From positions 1-64,000 of the forward strand of contig JBAYVU010000008.1 in NCBI GenBank assembly GCA_041674385.1: 64,000 bases of DNA, given 5' to 3'. The notes beneath the pieces are model-generated. The model searched no databases. It saw only the letters and a list, made by a program, of their open reading frames with translations, and was not told the origin of the DNA. Both the position numbers and the translations under genes were made by a program. Positions 24,636-32,939 of the stretch are shown here, in pieces. The DNA is from JACRAR01 sp041674385 (GTDB lineage: Bacteria; Pseudomonadota; Gammaproteobacteria; Burkholderiales; Rhodocyclaceae). Position 1 is the first letter of the stretch, and each line of letters opens with the position of its first letter.

Positions 24636-27600
24636 TCATGTTGCAGCCTGCTTGGGCAACAGGGCGGCGACATTGGCGGAGGGCATGGGGCGTGCGAGGA
24701 AATATCCCTGGACTTCGTCACACCCCATCCCCCGAAGGATCTCCAGTTGCTCGGCAGTTTCCACGCCTTCGGCGATGACTTTCATGCCCAAGCTATGGCC
24801 GAGAGTGACCACTGCGGAGGCGATGGCGCGATCGTCCGCATCGCTGCCAAGATCGCGCACGAAGGACTGATCGATCTTGAGGCGATCGATGGGGAAGCGC
24901 TTGAGATAGCTGAGACTGGAATAGCCGGTACCGAAGTCGTCGACGGAAATATTCAAGCCGCGGCTCTTGAAAGCTTTCAATACACCCAGTGTGTGATCCA
25001 GTTCACCGGCCAGATGGCTCTCGGTGATTTCGACTTCCAGAAACTCGCCCGACACCCCCGATTGCGATAAAGCCCGGTCTACACTCTCCACCAGATTGCG
25101 GGCGGCGAACTGCCGGGTGGAAAAATTCACCCCGACACGAACCGGAGGTGCGCCGGTATCCTGCCATTTCTTGATCTGGCGACAGGCTTCTGCCAGCACC
25201 CAGGCACCGATGGGTTCGATCAGGCCGGATTCTTCAGCAACTGGGATGAATATACTCGGGGACATGAACCCCTGCTCCGGTTGATACCAGCGGATCAAGG
25301 CTTCCAGACCGACCAGATGGTTGCCGGCAATTCCGTACTGGGGCTGGTAGAAAAGGAGCAGTTCCTCGTTGGTGAGCGCGCGGCGCAGATTGCTCTCCAG
25401 TTGCAGCTTGCGGAGCACCGCCTGGTTCATTTCGCTGTTGGCGAAGTAATACCCGTTGCGCCCGGTTTCCTTGGCCTTGTACATGGCCGTATCGGCGGAT
25501 TTCATCAAGTCGTCAAAGGATTGGCCATCCTTCGGGAACAAGCTGATGCCGATGCTGGGGGTAATACTCAGGGCTTGGGTGCCGATTAGGTAAGGTTTCG
25601 ACACTTCGTTCAGAAGTTTCTGTGCGACATGGGCGGCGGCATCGGCGTCGGTGTCGGGCAGCCCAAGCAGAAACTCGTCGCCGCCCAGCCGTCCCACCGT
25701 ATCCACTTCGCGCACGGCGAGACGCATGCGGTGTCCCGCTTCGATCAACAGACGGTCGCCCACGCCATGGCCCAGGGAGTCGTTGATGTTCTTGAAATGA
25801 TCGAGATCGAGGAACAGCATCGCCATGGGCTGCGTCTCGCGCTGGGCGGACGCCAAGTGCTGCTCGACGCGATCGCGCAATAGTAGGCGGTTGGGCAGGT
25901 CGGTCAGCGGATCGTGGAAGGCGAGCTTGGTGATGCGCTGTTCGAACTCCTTTTGCTTGGTGATGTCGGTAGACAAAGACAGGAAGTGCGTCGGCTGGCC
26001 ATCGGGCCGGCGCACCACGGAAAGCGTGCTCAGGGTAGGGTAAATCTCGCCATTCTTGCGCCGGTTCCATAGCTCGCCCTGCCAGAAGCCGGCATCGAGT
26101 ATCTGATGCCACATGGTCGAATAAAACTCTGGATCATGGCATCCCGATTTGAGTAGGCGAGGATTTTTGCCGATCACCTCCTCGGCGCTGTAGCCGGTGA
26201 TATCCGTGAAGGCATGATTAACTGTCAATATCCTGGCATCCTTGTCGGTAATGACGATCGCATCCTTGCTGTTGTCGAACATCATCGAGGTCATGCGCAT
26301 GTGGTCCTCCTGCGCATGACGTTCCGAAATGTCGGATACGGTGCCCAGAATGCGGGCTGGCGAGTGGTCCGCGGTCCACTCCACGGCCGCGCCACTATAT
26401 TGCAGCCAGCGTTTGCCACCGTCCGGGGCGGTGTATTCTTCCTCCCGCGTATGCTGCAAGCCCTGTTCGTTCAGGTGACCTATCAGCTCCATCGGGAGTT
26501 CGGAGTTGCACGACCGGAATGCCGCATACTCGGCCATGCTGATGGTCTGCGGCTCCGGCTTCAGCCCCAGCAGGCCGGCATACACCGCATCGACAAACAC
26601 ACGGCCCTTGGGCAGGTCGATCTCATACGTGCCTTGTTTTGCGGCACTGAGGGACAAACGCAAACGCTGCTCGTTATCGCGCAGCTTTTCTTCCGCGCTA
26701 CGCCGCTGCTGATCGCGCGCAAGATTATCGAGGGCATAGGAAAGATCGCCGCCGATTTCGTCGGCCAGGGCAAGGATGTCGTCGCTGAAATACTCTTTCT
26801 CCCTGGCAACCAGTATCAGGGCGGCAACGGTCTTGCCATCCTGCTTGATCGGCACGCCAAGACCGGAAGATGACCATCCGTAGGCTTGTGCCAAGGCTTT
26901 GAAGCGGCTGTCCGCCAAAAAATCATTGCTGACCTGGCGTTTGCCTGTGCATAAGGTCATTGCCGTCAAGCTACCATTGATTTGCGCTGCGTCACCGAGG
27001 CGAAGCCCCATGATGACATCGCGTATCGCCTCGGCATCCTGGGTGGCCAGTCCCGCCAGGCTGACACTATTGTTCTCCCAGTCTGCGACGGCCACCCAGG
27101 CACCGGCGAATTTGCCCACGCGATGGGCAGCGCGGCAAACTTGCGAAAACAGGGTGTCGATGTCCCCGCTATGCACGATGGCGCTGTTGATCTCGCTCAG
27201 TGTGGCATACAACGCCTGGCTATGGCCCAGGGCCTTGAGATGCGCGCGCTCGGCGCTCTGATCGCGGAATACCAGCACCACGCCGAGCGTCTCGCTGTCA
27301 GCGCTAAAACGAATCGGCGATCCGCTATCGGCAATCGGCCGTTCGCTGCCATCGCGCGCCACCAGCAGGGTATGGTTGGCCAGGCCGACGATGCGGCCTT
27401 CGCGCAGGACAATGGCGACCGGGCTTTCCACTTCGCAGCGGGAGTCCTCATTGATGATGTGGAACACCCTGCTCACCGGCTGTCCCCGCGCATCCGCCAT
27501 GGACCATCCGGTCAGGGCTTCGGCGATCGGGTTCATCATGGTGACCCTGCCGTCGGCATCGCAGCTGATCACGGCATCGCCGATGCTGTGCAGGGTAACC

Positions 27601-28352
27601 CTCAGGTTTTCATCGCTGCGCGCAAGGGCGATATTGCTGGCCTGGATCTCGTCGAACAGACGCTCGACCGATTCCGCCATGCGATTGAAACCGTCGATGC
27701 TTGTGCGTATATCCGGGGAACCCTGCAAGGGTAAGCGAACTGAAAAATTGCCTTTGCCAAGCCTTTGCGCACCCTCGGAAAGTGCGCGCAAAGGCTTCAG
27801 GCCATAGTGCAATACCACCCAGATGCCGAGGTACACCAGGCCCAGCGCCATGGCCATCACCCCGATGCCACGCTGGACTTGTTTCCAGGCCTGATTGATG
27901 GTGGGCACCGGGGACAACTCCAGCGACACAACGCCGAAATAGTTGCCGTCCACCACCATCGGCCGGGTTCCTCCCAGCCCACGTACCCCGCACCAGCGTG
28001 CGAACCATTCCGGGGCAATCAATACCACCGGCGTGTCGCGGGAAAATCCAATTGAATCGGACACATCGCGAAAGCCGACCTTGATAACCGCCGCGCTGCG
28101 GCGGAATCTCTCCAGATCCTTCTCCATTCGCTCCGGTTCGTGGTTCAGCAAGCCGGGAGTAATGGCCAAGCCGATGGTGTCCAGTTCGCGTTGATACTCG
28201 GAGGCCAATTCGAGCTTGGCGTTGATGGCGGCGTGGTTTACGGTGAAATACAGGGCGGCCAGTGCAGCAAGTACAAAAGACAGCGCCACCACAATCATCA
28301 AGCGCGAGAAAAGACGCAAGCGACTCCACATGGGAGGAAGATGCAGGGTCAT
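24636..28352 (-). CDS. Membrane HAMP-PAS-GAF-PAS-PAS-GGDEF-EAL cyclic-di-GMP protein
   Basis: A 1238-residue inner-membrane signalling protein. Order: TM1 (about 17-38), periplasmic sensor (to about 160), TM2 (about 164-182), HAMP (to about 240), PAS (245-365), GAF (385-545), PAS (555-680), PAS (685-800, with NHAFTDITGYSAEEVIGKNP), GGDEF and EAL. The cyclase signature RLGGDEF is intact (GGDEF at 890-894), and a classic inhibitory RxxD site (REVD, 881-884) lies five residues before it. The phosphodiesterase motif GLEALIRW is intact (EAL 1017-1019) with DDFGTGYSSLSYL. Both activities look possible. It may share a transcript with the DUF1302/DUF1329 genes 48 bases downstream, and is divergent from an HDOD gene. 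Confidence 0.93.
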   Translation of the reverse strand: MTLHLPPMWSRLRLFSRLMIVVALSFVLAALAALYFTVNHAAINAKLELASEYQRELDTIGLAITPGLLNHEPERMEKDLERFRRSAAVIKVGFRDVSDSIGFSRDTPVVLIAPEWFARWCGVRGLGGTRPMVVDGNYFGVVSLELSPVPTINQAWKQVQRGIGVMAMALGLVYLGIWVVLHYGLKPLRALSEGAQRLGKGNFSVRLPLQGSPDIRTSIDGFNRMAESVERLFDEIQASNIALARSDENLRVTLHSIGDAVISCDADGRVTMMNPIAEALTGWSMADARGQPVSRVFHIINEDSRCEVESPVAIVLREGRIVGLANHTLLVARDGSERPIADSGSPIRFSADSETLGVVLVFRDQSAERAHLKALGHSQALYATLSEINSAIVHSGDIDTLFSQVCRAAHRVGKFAGAWVAVADWENNSVSLAGLATQDAEAIRDVIMGLRLGDAAQINGSLTAMTLCTGKRQVSNDFLADSRFKALAQAYGWSSSGLGVPIKQDGKTVAALILVAREKEYFSDDILALADEIGGDLSYALDNLARDQQRRSAEEKLRDNEQRLRLSLSAAKQGTYEIDLPKGRVFVDAVYAGLLGLKPEPQTISMAEYAAFRSCNSELPMELIGHLNEQGLQHTREEEYTAPDGGKRWLQYSGAAVEWTADHSPARILGTVSDISERHAQEDHMRMTSMMFDNSKDAIVITDKDARILTVNHAFTDITGYSAEEVIGKNPRLLKSGCHDPEFYSTMWHQILDAGFWQGELWNRRKNGEIYPTLSTLSVVRRPDGQPTHFLSLSTDITKQKEFEQRITKLAFHDPLTDLPNRLLLRDRVEQHLASAQRETQPMAMLFLDLDHFKNINDSLGHGVGDRLLIEAGHRMRLAVREVDTVGRLGGDEFLLGLPDTDADAAAHVAQKLLNEVSKPYLIGTQALSITPSIGISLFPKDGQSFDDLMKSADTAMYKAKETGRNGYYFANSEMNQAVLRKLQLESNLRRALTNEELLLFYQPQYGIAGNHLVGLEALIRWYQPEQGFMSPSIFIPVAEESGLIEPIGAWVLAEACRQIKKWQDTGAPPVRVGVNFSTRQFAARNLVESVDRALSQSGVSGEFLEVEITESHLAGELDHTLGVLKAFKSRGLNISVDDFGTGYSSLSYLKRFPIDRLKIDQSFVRDLGSDADDRAIASAVVTLGHSLGMKVIAEGVETAEQLEILRGMGCDEVQGYFLARPMPSANVAALLPKQAAT

Positions 28353-28605
28353 TATTTTTTGTATCCCCTTATTCCGAGAATAATCCCTGTTCGACGCGAC
28401 CTATGAGTTCGAACTATCCCAGATTATCCATTAGTCGTATCACTGTAGCATAGGTGCCAGCAGTCATGCGTTTGTGGCCGAACGGGGACAGGTGTACAAA
28501 TACACTGGGGCAGGTGTACAAATACTCCACCGACATGCACATTGCGCATTGCGCATTGCATAAAGAAAAATCAATCGCGGATTACGGATAAGCAATAAGT
28601 TTTCG
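28353..28605. promoter_or_regulatory. Divergent intergenic region with paired TGTACA sites
   Basis: This 253-base region lies between the GGDEF-EAL gene and the HDOD gene, which point away from each other. The 15-mer CAGGTGTACAAATAC occurs twice, at 28489-28503 and 28511-28525. The palindromic cores TGTACA (28493-28498 and 28515-28520) are 22 bp apart, about two helical turns, so a dimeric regulator could bind both on one face. Just after is a 7-bp tandem ATTGCGC (28551-28564). No regulator gene is adjacent; the operator reading is an inference. Confidence 0.45.
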
Positions 28606-29601
28606 ATGATGCGGAAGATTTGGCAGGAAAATCCCGCTCAGTTCGAGTTTCCGAGTGAACCTGCCGTTACTGTAGAATTATTGAATCTTTTAGCAGAGAC
28701 GATATATTTCTGGCTGATGATCGAGCATCCCTTACCCGATACCGATGCCTGGGTGTTGTTTTATACCCAGGCCAACTTGCCTGTACTGCGGCATACATTG
28801 CATGCGCTGGAAAAATTGCGCGAGCATGCCGAAACGGTCAACGGTCGGGTATTGTCCTCGGTCATTCTTCAGGACCCGCTGATGACCCTGCGGGTGCTGG
28901 CTTATCTGGAAGAAAACCGCCCCAAGAAACAGCACACCGATATCACCACCATCGAGCGGGCGCTGATGATGATCGGCCTGGATCCATTCTTCAGCAAATT
29001 TCAGAATCTGCCGCTGGTCGAAGATCAACTCAAGCCCTATCCCAAGGCACAACTCGGTTTGCTCAAGTCGATTCGCCGCGCGCGCAAAGCGACCCACTGG
29101 GCTCGCGAATGGGCAATCTGGCGCCACGATCTGGATGTCGACGAAATTACCGTCGCCACGTTGTTGCACGACATCACGGAAATGCTGATGTGGTGTTTCG
29201 CGCCGAACCTGCAACTGCGAGTGCAAGAAATGCTGGCGCAGAACCCGGGCCTGCGCACGACGACGGCTCAGCAGGAGATATATGGCATCCGGCTGATCGA
29301 TTTGCAGTTGGCCCTGGTCAATGCCTGGCATTTGCCGAAACTCCTGGCAACCCTGATCAACGCCATTCCCCAAGATGGGGCAGAGGCCGCCGGCGAACTC
29401 ATCGGCCCGGACAACCCGCGCGTCAAGAACGTTTTCCTGGCTGTCGACCTGGCGCGCCACTCGGCCAACGGCTGGCACGATGCGGCGCTGCCCGACGATT
29501 TCAAGGGAATCGAGGATTTGCTGCATATCAGCCATGAAGCGCTGCTGCACAAGCTCGGTCTGGATGCCGAGGACAAGGCCGAACAGAATCAACCGCAGTA
29601 G
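28606..29601 (+). CDS. HDOD domain protein
   Basis: A 331-residue soluble protein. The stretch from about residue 75 to 300 fits an HDOD output domain, a relative of HD phosphohydrolases that usually lacks the metal-binding residues and works by protein contacts in signalling or motility. Visible are SVILQDPLMTLRVLAYLEEN, a helix with TTIERALMMIGLDPFF, and LLHDITEMLMWCFAP, where an HD-like His-Asp pair remains. There is no N-terminal receiver or PilZ domain. Its divergent neighbour is the cyclic-di-GMP protein, which fits a shared signalling role. No good Shine-Dalgarno is seen before the ATG, so the exact start is open. Confidence 0.82.
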   Translation: MMRKIWQENPAQFEFPSEPAVTVELLNLLAETIYFWLMIEHPLPDTDAWVLFYTQANLPVLRHTLHALEKLREHAETVNGRVLSSVILQDPLMTLRVLAYLEENRPKKQHTDITTIERALMMIGLDPFFSKFQNLPLVEDQLKPYPKAQLGLLKSIRRARKATHWAREWAIWRHDLDVDEITVATLLHDITEMLMWCFAPNLQLRVQEMLAQNPGLRTTTAQQEIYGIRLIDLQLALVNAWHLPKLLATLINAIPQDGAEAAGELIGPDNPRVKNVFLAVDLARHSANGWHDAALPDDFKGIEDLLHISHEALLHKLGLDAEDKAEQNQPQ

Positions 29602-29612
29602 CGCAATTCGTT

Positions 29613-31526
29613 TTAGGCGCGCTGTTCCAGTTCTTCCCAACGCTGAAGCAGCTGCGCCAACTCGGCGTCGAGCACGGCGGCCCGTGCCTGCAAGCGTTTC
29701 GCCTCCTCGGGAGAGTCACGATAGACCCGGGCATCGGCGAGACGCGCGGCGATATCGGCCTGCTCCTGCTCCAGAGCGGCGATACGATCAGGCAACTGCG
29801 CCAATTCCTGCGTCTCCCGGTAGCTGAGTTTGTTGCGCACCTCGCGGCTTGGGCCACGGGCAGTCGCGGCAATCGCGGCAAGCGGACTCGCTGCGGCTTT
29901 CTGTGCCCCGCTTGCGGCTGCGCGAGGCGCCCTGTCCCTGGCGATCAACCAATCGGCATAACCGCCGGCATATTCCCGCCAAACGCCGCCGCCTTCGGCG
30001 ACGATGCACTGCGTCACCACATTGTCCAGAAAGCGTCGGTCGTGACTGACTAGGAACAGCGTGCCGGCATATTCCTGCAGCAAGGATTCGAGCAGCTCCA
30101 GGGTCTCGATGTCCAGGTCGTTGGTCGGTTCGTCGAGCACCAGCACATTGGCCGGCCGGGCAAACAGCCGCGCCAGCAGCAGACGATTGCGCTCGCCGCC
30201 GGAGAGCGACTTGACCGGCGAACGAGCCCGCTCCGGCGCAAACAGGAAATCGCCAAGATAACTGATGACATGTTTGCGGGTCCCGGCAATCTCGACATAA
30301 TCCGATCCCGGACTGATCACCTCGGCGAGTTCCGCCTGCTCGTCAAGCGCAGTACGGAACTGGTCGAAATAAGCCACTTCCAGCTTGGTGCCGAGGCGCA
30401 CGCTGCCGGTATCTGGCGCCAGTTCACCGAGGATGAGTTTCAGCAGGGTGGTCTTACCGGCGCCGTTGGGGCCGATCAAGCCGATCTTGTCGCCGCGCAG
30501 GATGCGCGAACTGAAATCGCGGACGATCCAGCGTTCGCCATAACGCTTCGACACGCCCTCGACTTCGGCCACCAGTTTTCCCGATTTTTCACCTCGCGCA
30601 ATGCGCAATTCGACGCTGCCGAGCCGGTCGCGCCGCGCCGCACGCTCGCGCCGCAAGGCTTCCAGACGCAATACGCGACCTTCGTTGCGGGTCCGGCGTG
30701 CCTCGACCCCTTTGCGTATCCAGACTTCCTCCTGCGCCAGAAACTTGTCGAACTTGGCATTCTGTTGCTCCTCGGCCGCCAGTTCGGACGCCTTGCGCTC
30801 CTGGTAAGCGGCAAAGGAACCGGGGTAGCTGGTCAAACGACCTCGATCGAGCTCGACAACCCGGGTCGCGACGGCATCGAGGAAACTGCGATCATGGGTG
30901 ACGAACAACACCCCGCCGCGAAAATCGTGAATCAACTGCTCCAGCCAGAGGATGCCGTCGAGGTCAAGATGATTGGTCGGTTCGTCGAGCAGCAGCAGAT
31001 CGGGCTCGGTAGCCAAGACCTGGGCCAGCGCCACGCGCTTGACGCCTCCGCCGGAAAGCGTGCCGATCCTGGCTTCGCCATCGAGCCCAAGCCTGCTGAT
31101 GGCTTGTTCGACGCGCGTGTGCAGACGCCAGCCGTCGGTATGATCAAGTTGCCCCTGCAGTTCTTGCAGCGCCTCCATATGCTGGGGCGAGTGATCGAGC
31201 GCCACCAACTGCGCCGCCTCATGATAGGCCAGCAACAACCGGCTTGCCTCGCCAAGAGCGGAGGCGATGGTCTCAAAGATGCTGCGATCCGGATCGAAGC
31301 TCGGCTCCTGCGCAGCATAAGCCAGCCGCATGCCGGGCTGGCGCCACACTGTGCCCTCGTCGAGATTGGCGAGGGCAGCCAGCGCCTTCAGCAACGACGA
31401 CTTGCCGGTGCCATTGCGGCCAATTAGGGCAATTCGTTCGCCCGCATCGACCTGCAAGGCCGTGTGATCGAGCAGCGCCACATGCCCGAAGGCCAGGCAG
31501 GCGTTATCCAGTGTCAACAAAGGCAT
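29613..31526 (-). CDS. uup: ABC-F family ATPase, Uup type
   Basis: A 637-residue soluble tandem ATPase of the ABC-F family. Uup acts at ribosomes and in tolerance of DNA-repair intermediates (precise excision phenotype). Both halves have Walker A (GRNGTGKSSLLK and GPNGAGKTTLLK), signature motifs (LSGGGVKR and LSGGERNR) and Walker B with DEPTNHLD / DEPTNDLD. The linker between them is charged and helical (RKGVEARRTRNEGRVLRLEALRR region). After residue about 545 comes a basic linker and a coiled-coil domain (EQEQADIAARL to the end), which marks Uup rather than EttA. The first signature reads LSGGG, not LSGGQ/E. It is convergent with the HDOD gene, with only 11 bases between. Confidence 0.93.
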   Translation of the reverse strand: MPLLTLDNACLAFGHVALLDHTALQVDAGERIALIGRNGTGKSSLLKALAALANLDEGTVWRQPGMRLAYAAQEPSFDPDRSIFETIASALGEASRLLLAYHEAAQLVALDHSPQHMEALQELQGQLDHTDGWRLHTRVEQAISRLGLDGEARIGTLSGGGVKRVALAQVLATEPDLLLLDEPTNHLDLDGILWLEQLIHDFRGGVLFVTHDRSFLDAVATRVVELDRGRLTSYPGSFAAYQERKASELAAEEQQNAKFDKFLAQEEVWIRKGVEARRTRNEGRVLRLEALRRERAARRDRLGSVELRIARGEKSGKLVAEVEGVSKRYGERWIVRDFSSRILRGDKIGLIGPNGAGKTTLLKLILGELAPDTGSVRLGTKLEVAYFDQFRTALDEQAELAEVISPGSDYVEIAGTRKHVISYLGDFLFAPERARSPVKSLSGGERNRLLLARLFARPANVLVLDEPTNDLDIETLELLESLLQEYAGTLFLVSHDRRFLDNVVTQCIVAEGGGVWREYAGGYADWLIARDRAPRAAASGAQKAAASPLAAIAATARGPSREVRNKLSYRETQELAQLPDRIAALEQEQADIAARLADARVYRDSPEEAKRLQARAAVLDAELAQLLQRWEELEQRA

Positions 31527-31617
31527 ATCATTGACCAGCCATCAATCAGTCCGGTGACGATTGGTAATCGAGAAACTGCGGGCAACAGCGCGCAGATCGG
31601 TTTAAAATACGGCACAT

Positions 31618-31693
31618 GCCCCCATAGCTCAGTGGATAGAGCGCTCCCCTCCTAAGGGAGAGGTCGCACGTTCGATTCGTGCTGGGGGCGCCA
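31618..31693 (+). tRNA. tRNA-Arg (anticodon CCU)
   Basis: A complete 76-base cloverleaf with encoded CCA. The acceptor stem GCCCCCA pairs with TGGGGGC, followed by discriminator G and CCA (31691-31693). The D arm is GCTC-AGTGGATA-GAGC. The anticodon arm CTCCC-CTCCTAA-GGGAG gives anticodon CCT, reading AGG. The T arm is GCACG-TTCGATT-CGTGC. No integrase or attachment-site duplication lies nearby, although tRNA genes of this kind are common integration sites. Confidence 0.97.
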
Positions 31694-31793
31694 AAGCTGC
31701 ATTCTAATGGTTTTGCCATCGTCTCTTCGCCGAATTGCAATGGAAAAGCATAGTGCGGTGCTAGAATGACCACGCTATGTTCTGCTCATCATT

Positions 31794-32648
31794 ATGATCA
31801 TGGAATTCCCCTTCCACCTCGCCATTGAAGTCGAACGCAATGTGCTCACTGCGCTTGCCGAGGATATCGGCGGCGGCGATTTGACCACTCAACTCATGCC
31901 CGCCGGCCATACCAGCCGCGGTCTCGTCGTCAGTCGCGAGGACGCGTTGCTGTGCGGTACGGCCTGGTTCGACGCCTGTTTTCGCCGCCTCGATCCGAAT
32001 GCGCGCATCGATTGGCAAACTCATGACGGCAAGCGCATCAGCGCCGGCCAGACGCTTTGCGAGATCAATGCCGACACGCGCGCCCTGCTAACCGCCGAGC
32101 GCACCGCGCTGAACTTCCTGCAATTGCTGTCGGGCACCGCGACAACGACGCGCCGCTTCGTCGAGGCCGTGGCGGATACCCAGGCGAAAATCGTCGACAC
32201 CCGCAAGACCCTGCCCGGCCTCAGACTGGCGCAAAAGTATGCGGTCAAGACTGGCGGCGGTTATAACCATCGCCTTGGCTTGTACGACGGCATCCTCATC
32301 AAGGAAAACCACATTCTCGCTGCCGGCGGGATTCGTCCGGCACTGACCCAGGCACGCCAACTGGCGCACGGCATTGCATTCATCCAGATCGAGGTGGAAA
32401 CGCTGGCCCAATTGAGCGAAGCGCTCGAATGCGGCGCCCGGATGGTACTAATCGACAACATGACGCTGGAGCAAATGCGCGAAGCCGTAGCGATCAATTC
32501 CGGCCGTGCCGAACTGGAAGCTTCCGGCGGCGTCAGTCTGGAGCGGGTTGCCAACATCGCTGCGACGGGCGTGCACCGCATTTCGATCGGGGGTCTGACC
32601 AAGGACGTCCGCGCCATCGATCTTTCCTTGCGCCATATCGAAAGATAA
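31794..32648 (+). CDS. nadC: Nicotinate-nucleotide diphosphorylase (carboxylating)
   Basis: Quinolinate phosphoribosyltransferase of de novo NAD synthesis: quinolinate plus PRPP gives nicotinate mononucleotide and CO2. Start at 31794 (MIMEFPFHLAIE) or two codons later. The N-terminal LAEDIGGGDLTTQL, the catalytic RKTLPGLRLAQKYAVKTGGGYNHRLGL with substrate-binding Arg, Lys and His residues, the IEVET strand and the C-terminal EASGGVSLERV and ISIGGLTK loops are all present. The 284-residue length is normal. It stands alone between the tRNA and a small membrane peptide; nadA and nadB are not in the window. Confidence 0.95.
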   Translation: MIMEFPFHLAIEVERNVLTALAEDIGGGDLTTQLMPAGHTSRGLVVSREDALLCGTAWFDACFRRLDPNARIDWQTHDGKRISAGQTLCEINADTRALLTAERTALNFLQLLSGTATTTRRFVEAVADTQAKIVDTRKTLPGLRLAQKYAVKTGGGYNHRLGLYDGILIKENHILAAGGIRPALTQARQLAHGIAFIQIEVETLAQLSEALECGARMVLIDNMTLEQMREAVAINSGRAELEASGGVSLERVANIAATGVHRISIGGLTKDVRAIDLSLRHIER

Positions 32649-32768
32649 GGCTTTTTTACGGGTCAATCCTTGCTTGCTTTGTTGGAATGAACAAGGTATA
32701 AATATTCTTGTCATTGTTCGGTTTTGCTCGAGAGACAAGCCCCCTGCCATACAGCGGAGAAAATCAAG

Positions 32769-32906
32769 ATGTGGTTTACACTCTATTACATCGTTGCAAT
32801 CGTGATTATGGTGATGCATTTCACGGGGCTGCTCGCCCGCTTCAATATCGAATGGCTGATTCTGGTGCTTGCCGCCACGGTATTCCCGGCAGTCATCTAC
32901 TTGTAA
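32769..32906 (+). CDS. Small hydrophobic membrane peptide, 45 residues
   Basis: A short frame starting MWFTLYYIVAIVIMVMHFTG, with GGAG about ten bases before the ATG. Two hydrophobic stretches (about residues 3-22 and 29-45) flank a short polar turn (LARFNIEW), as in a helical hairpin of the inner membrane. I do not recognise a family. It sits 120 bases after nadC and is convergent with thrC, ending 33 bases from the thrC stop. Its compact hydrophobic pattern and ribosome site argue for a real gene, but evidence is thin without relatives. Confidence 0.5.
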   Translation: MWFTLYYIVAIVIMVMHFTGLLARFNIEWLILVLAATVFPAVIYL

Positions 32907-32939
32907 TATCCGCCCGTTCCAGGGCGGAGTAACTTATGC

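Noticed and set aside
28489..28564. CRISPR-like repeats
   Set aside because: Only two copies of the 15-mer and a 7-bp tandem; no spacer array or cas genes.
31618..31793. Possible genomic island at tRNA-Arg(CCU)
   Set aside because: No integrase, no repeated tRNA 3' end, and housekeeping genes on both sides.
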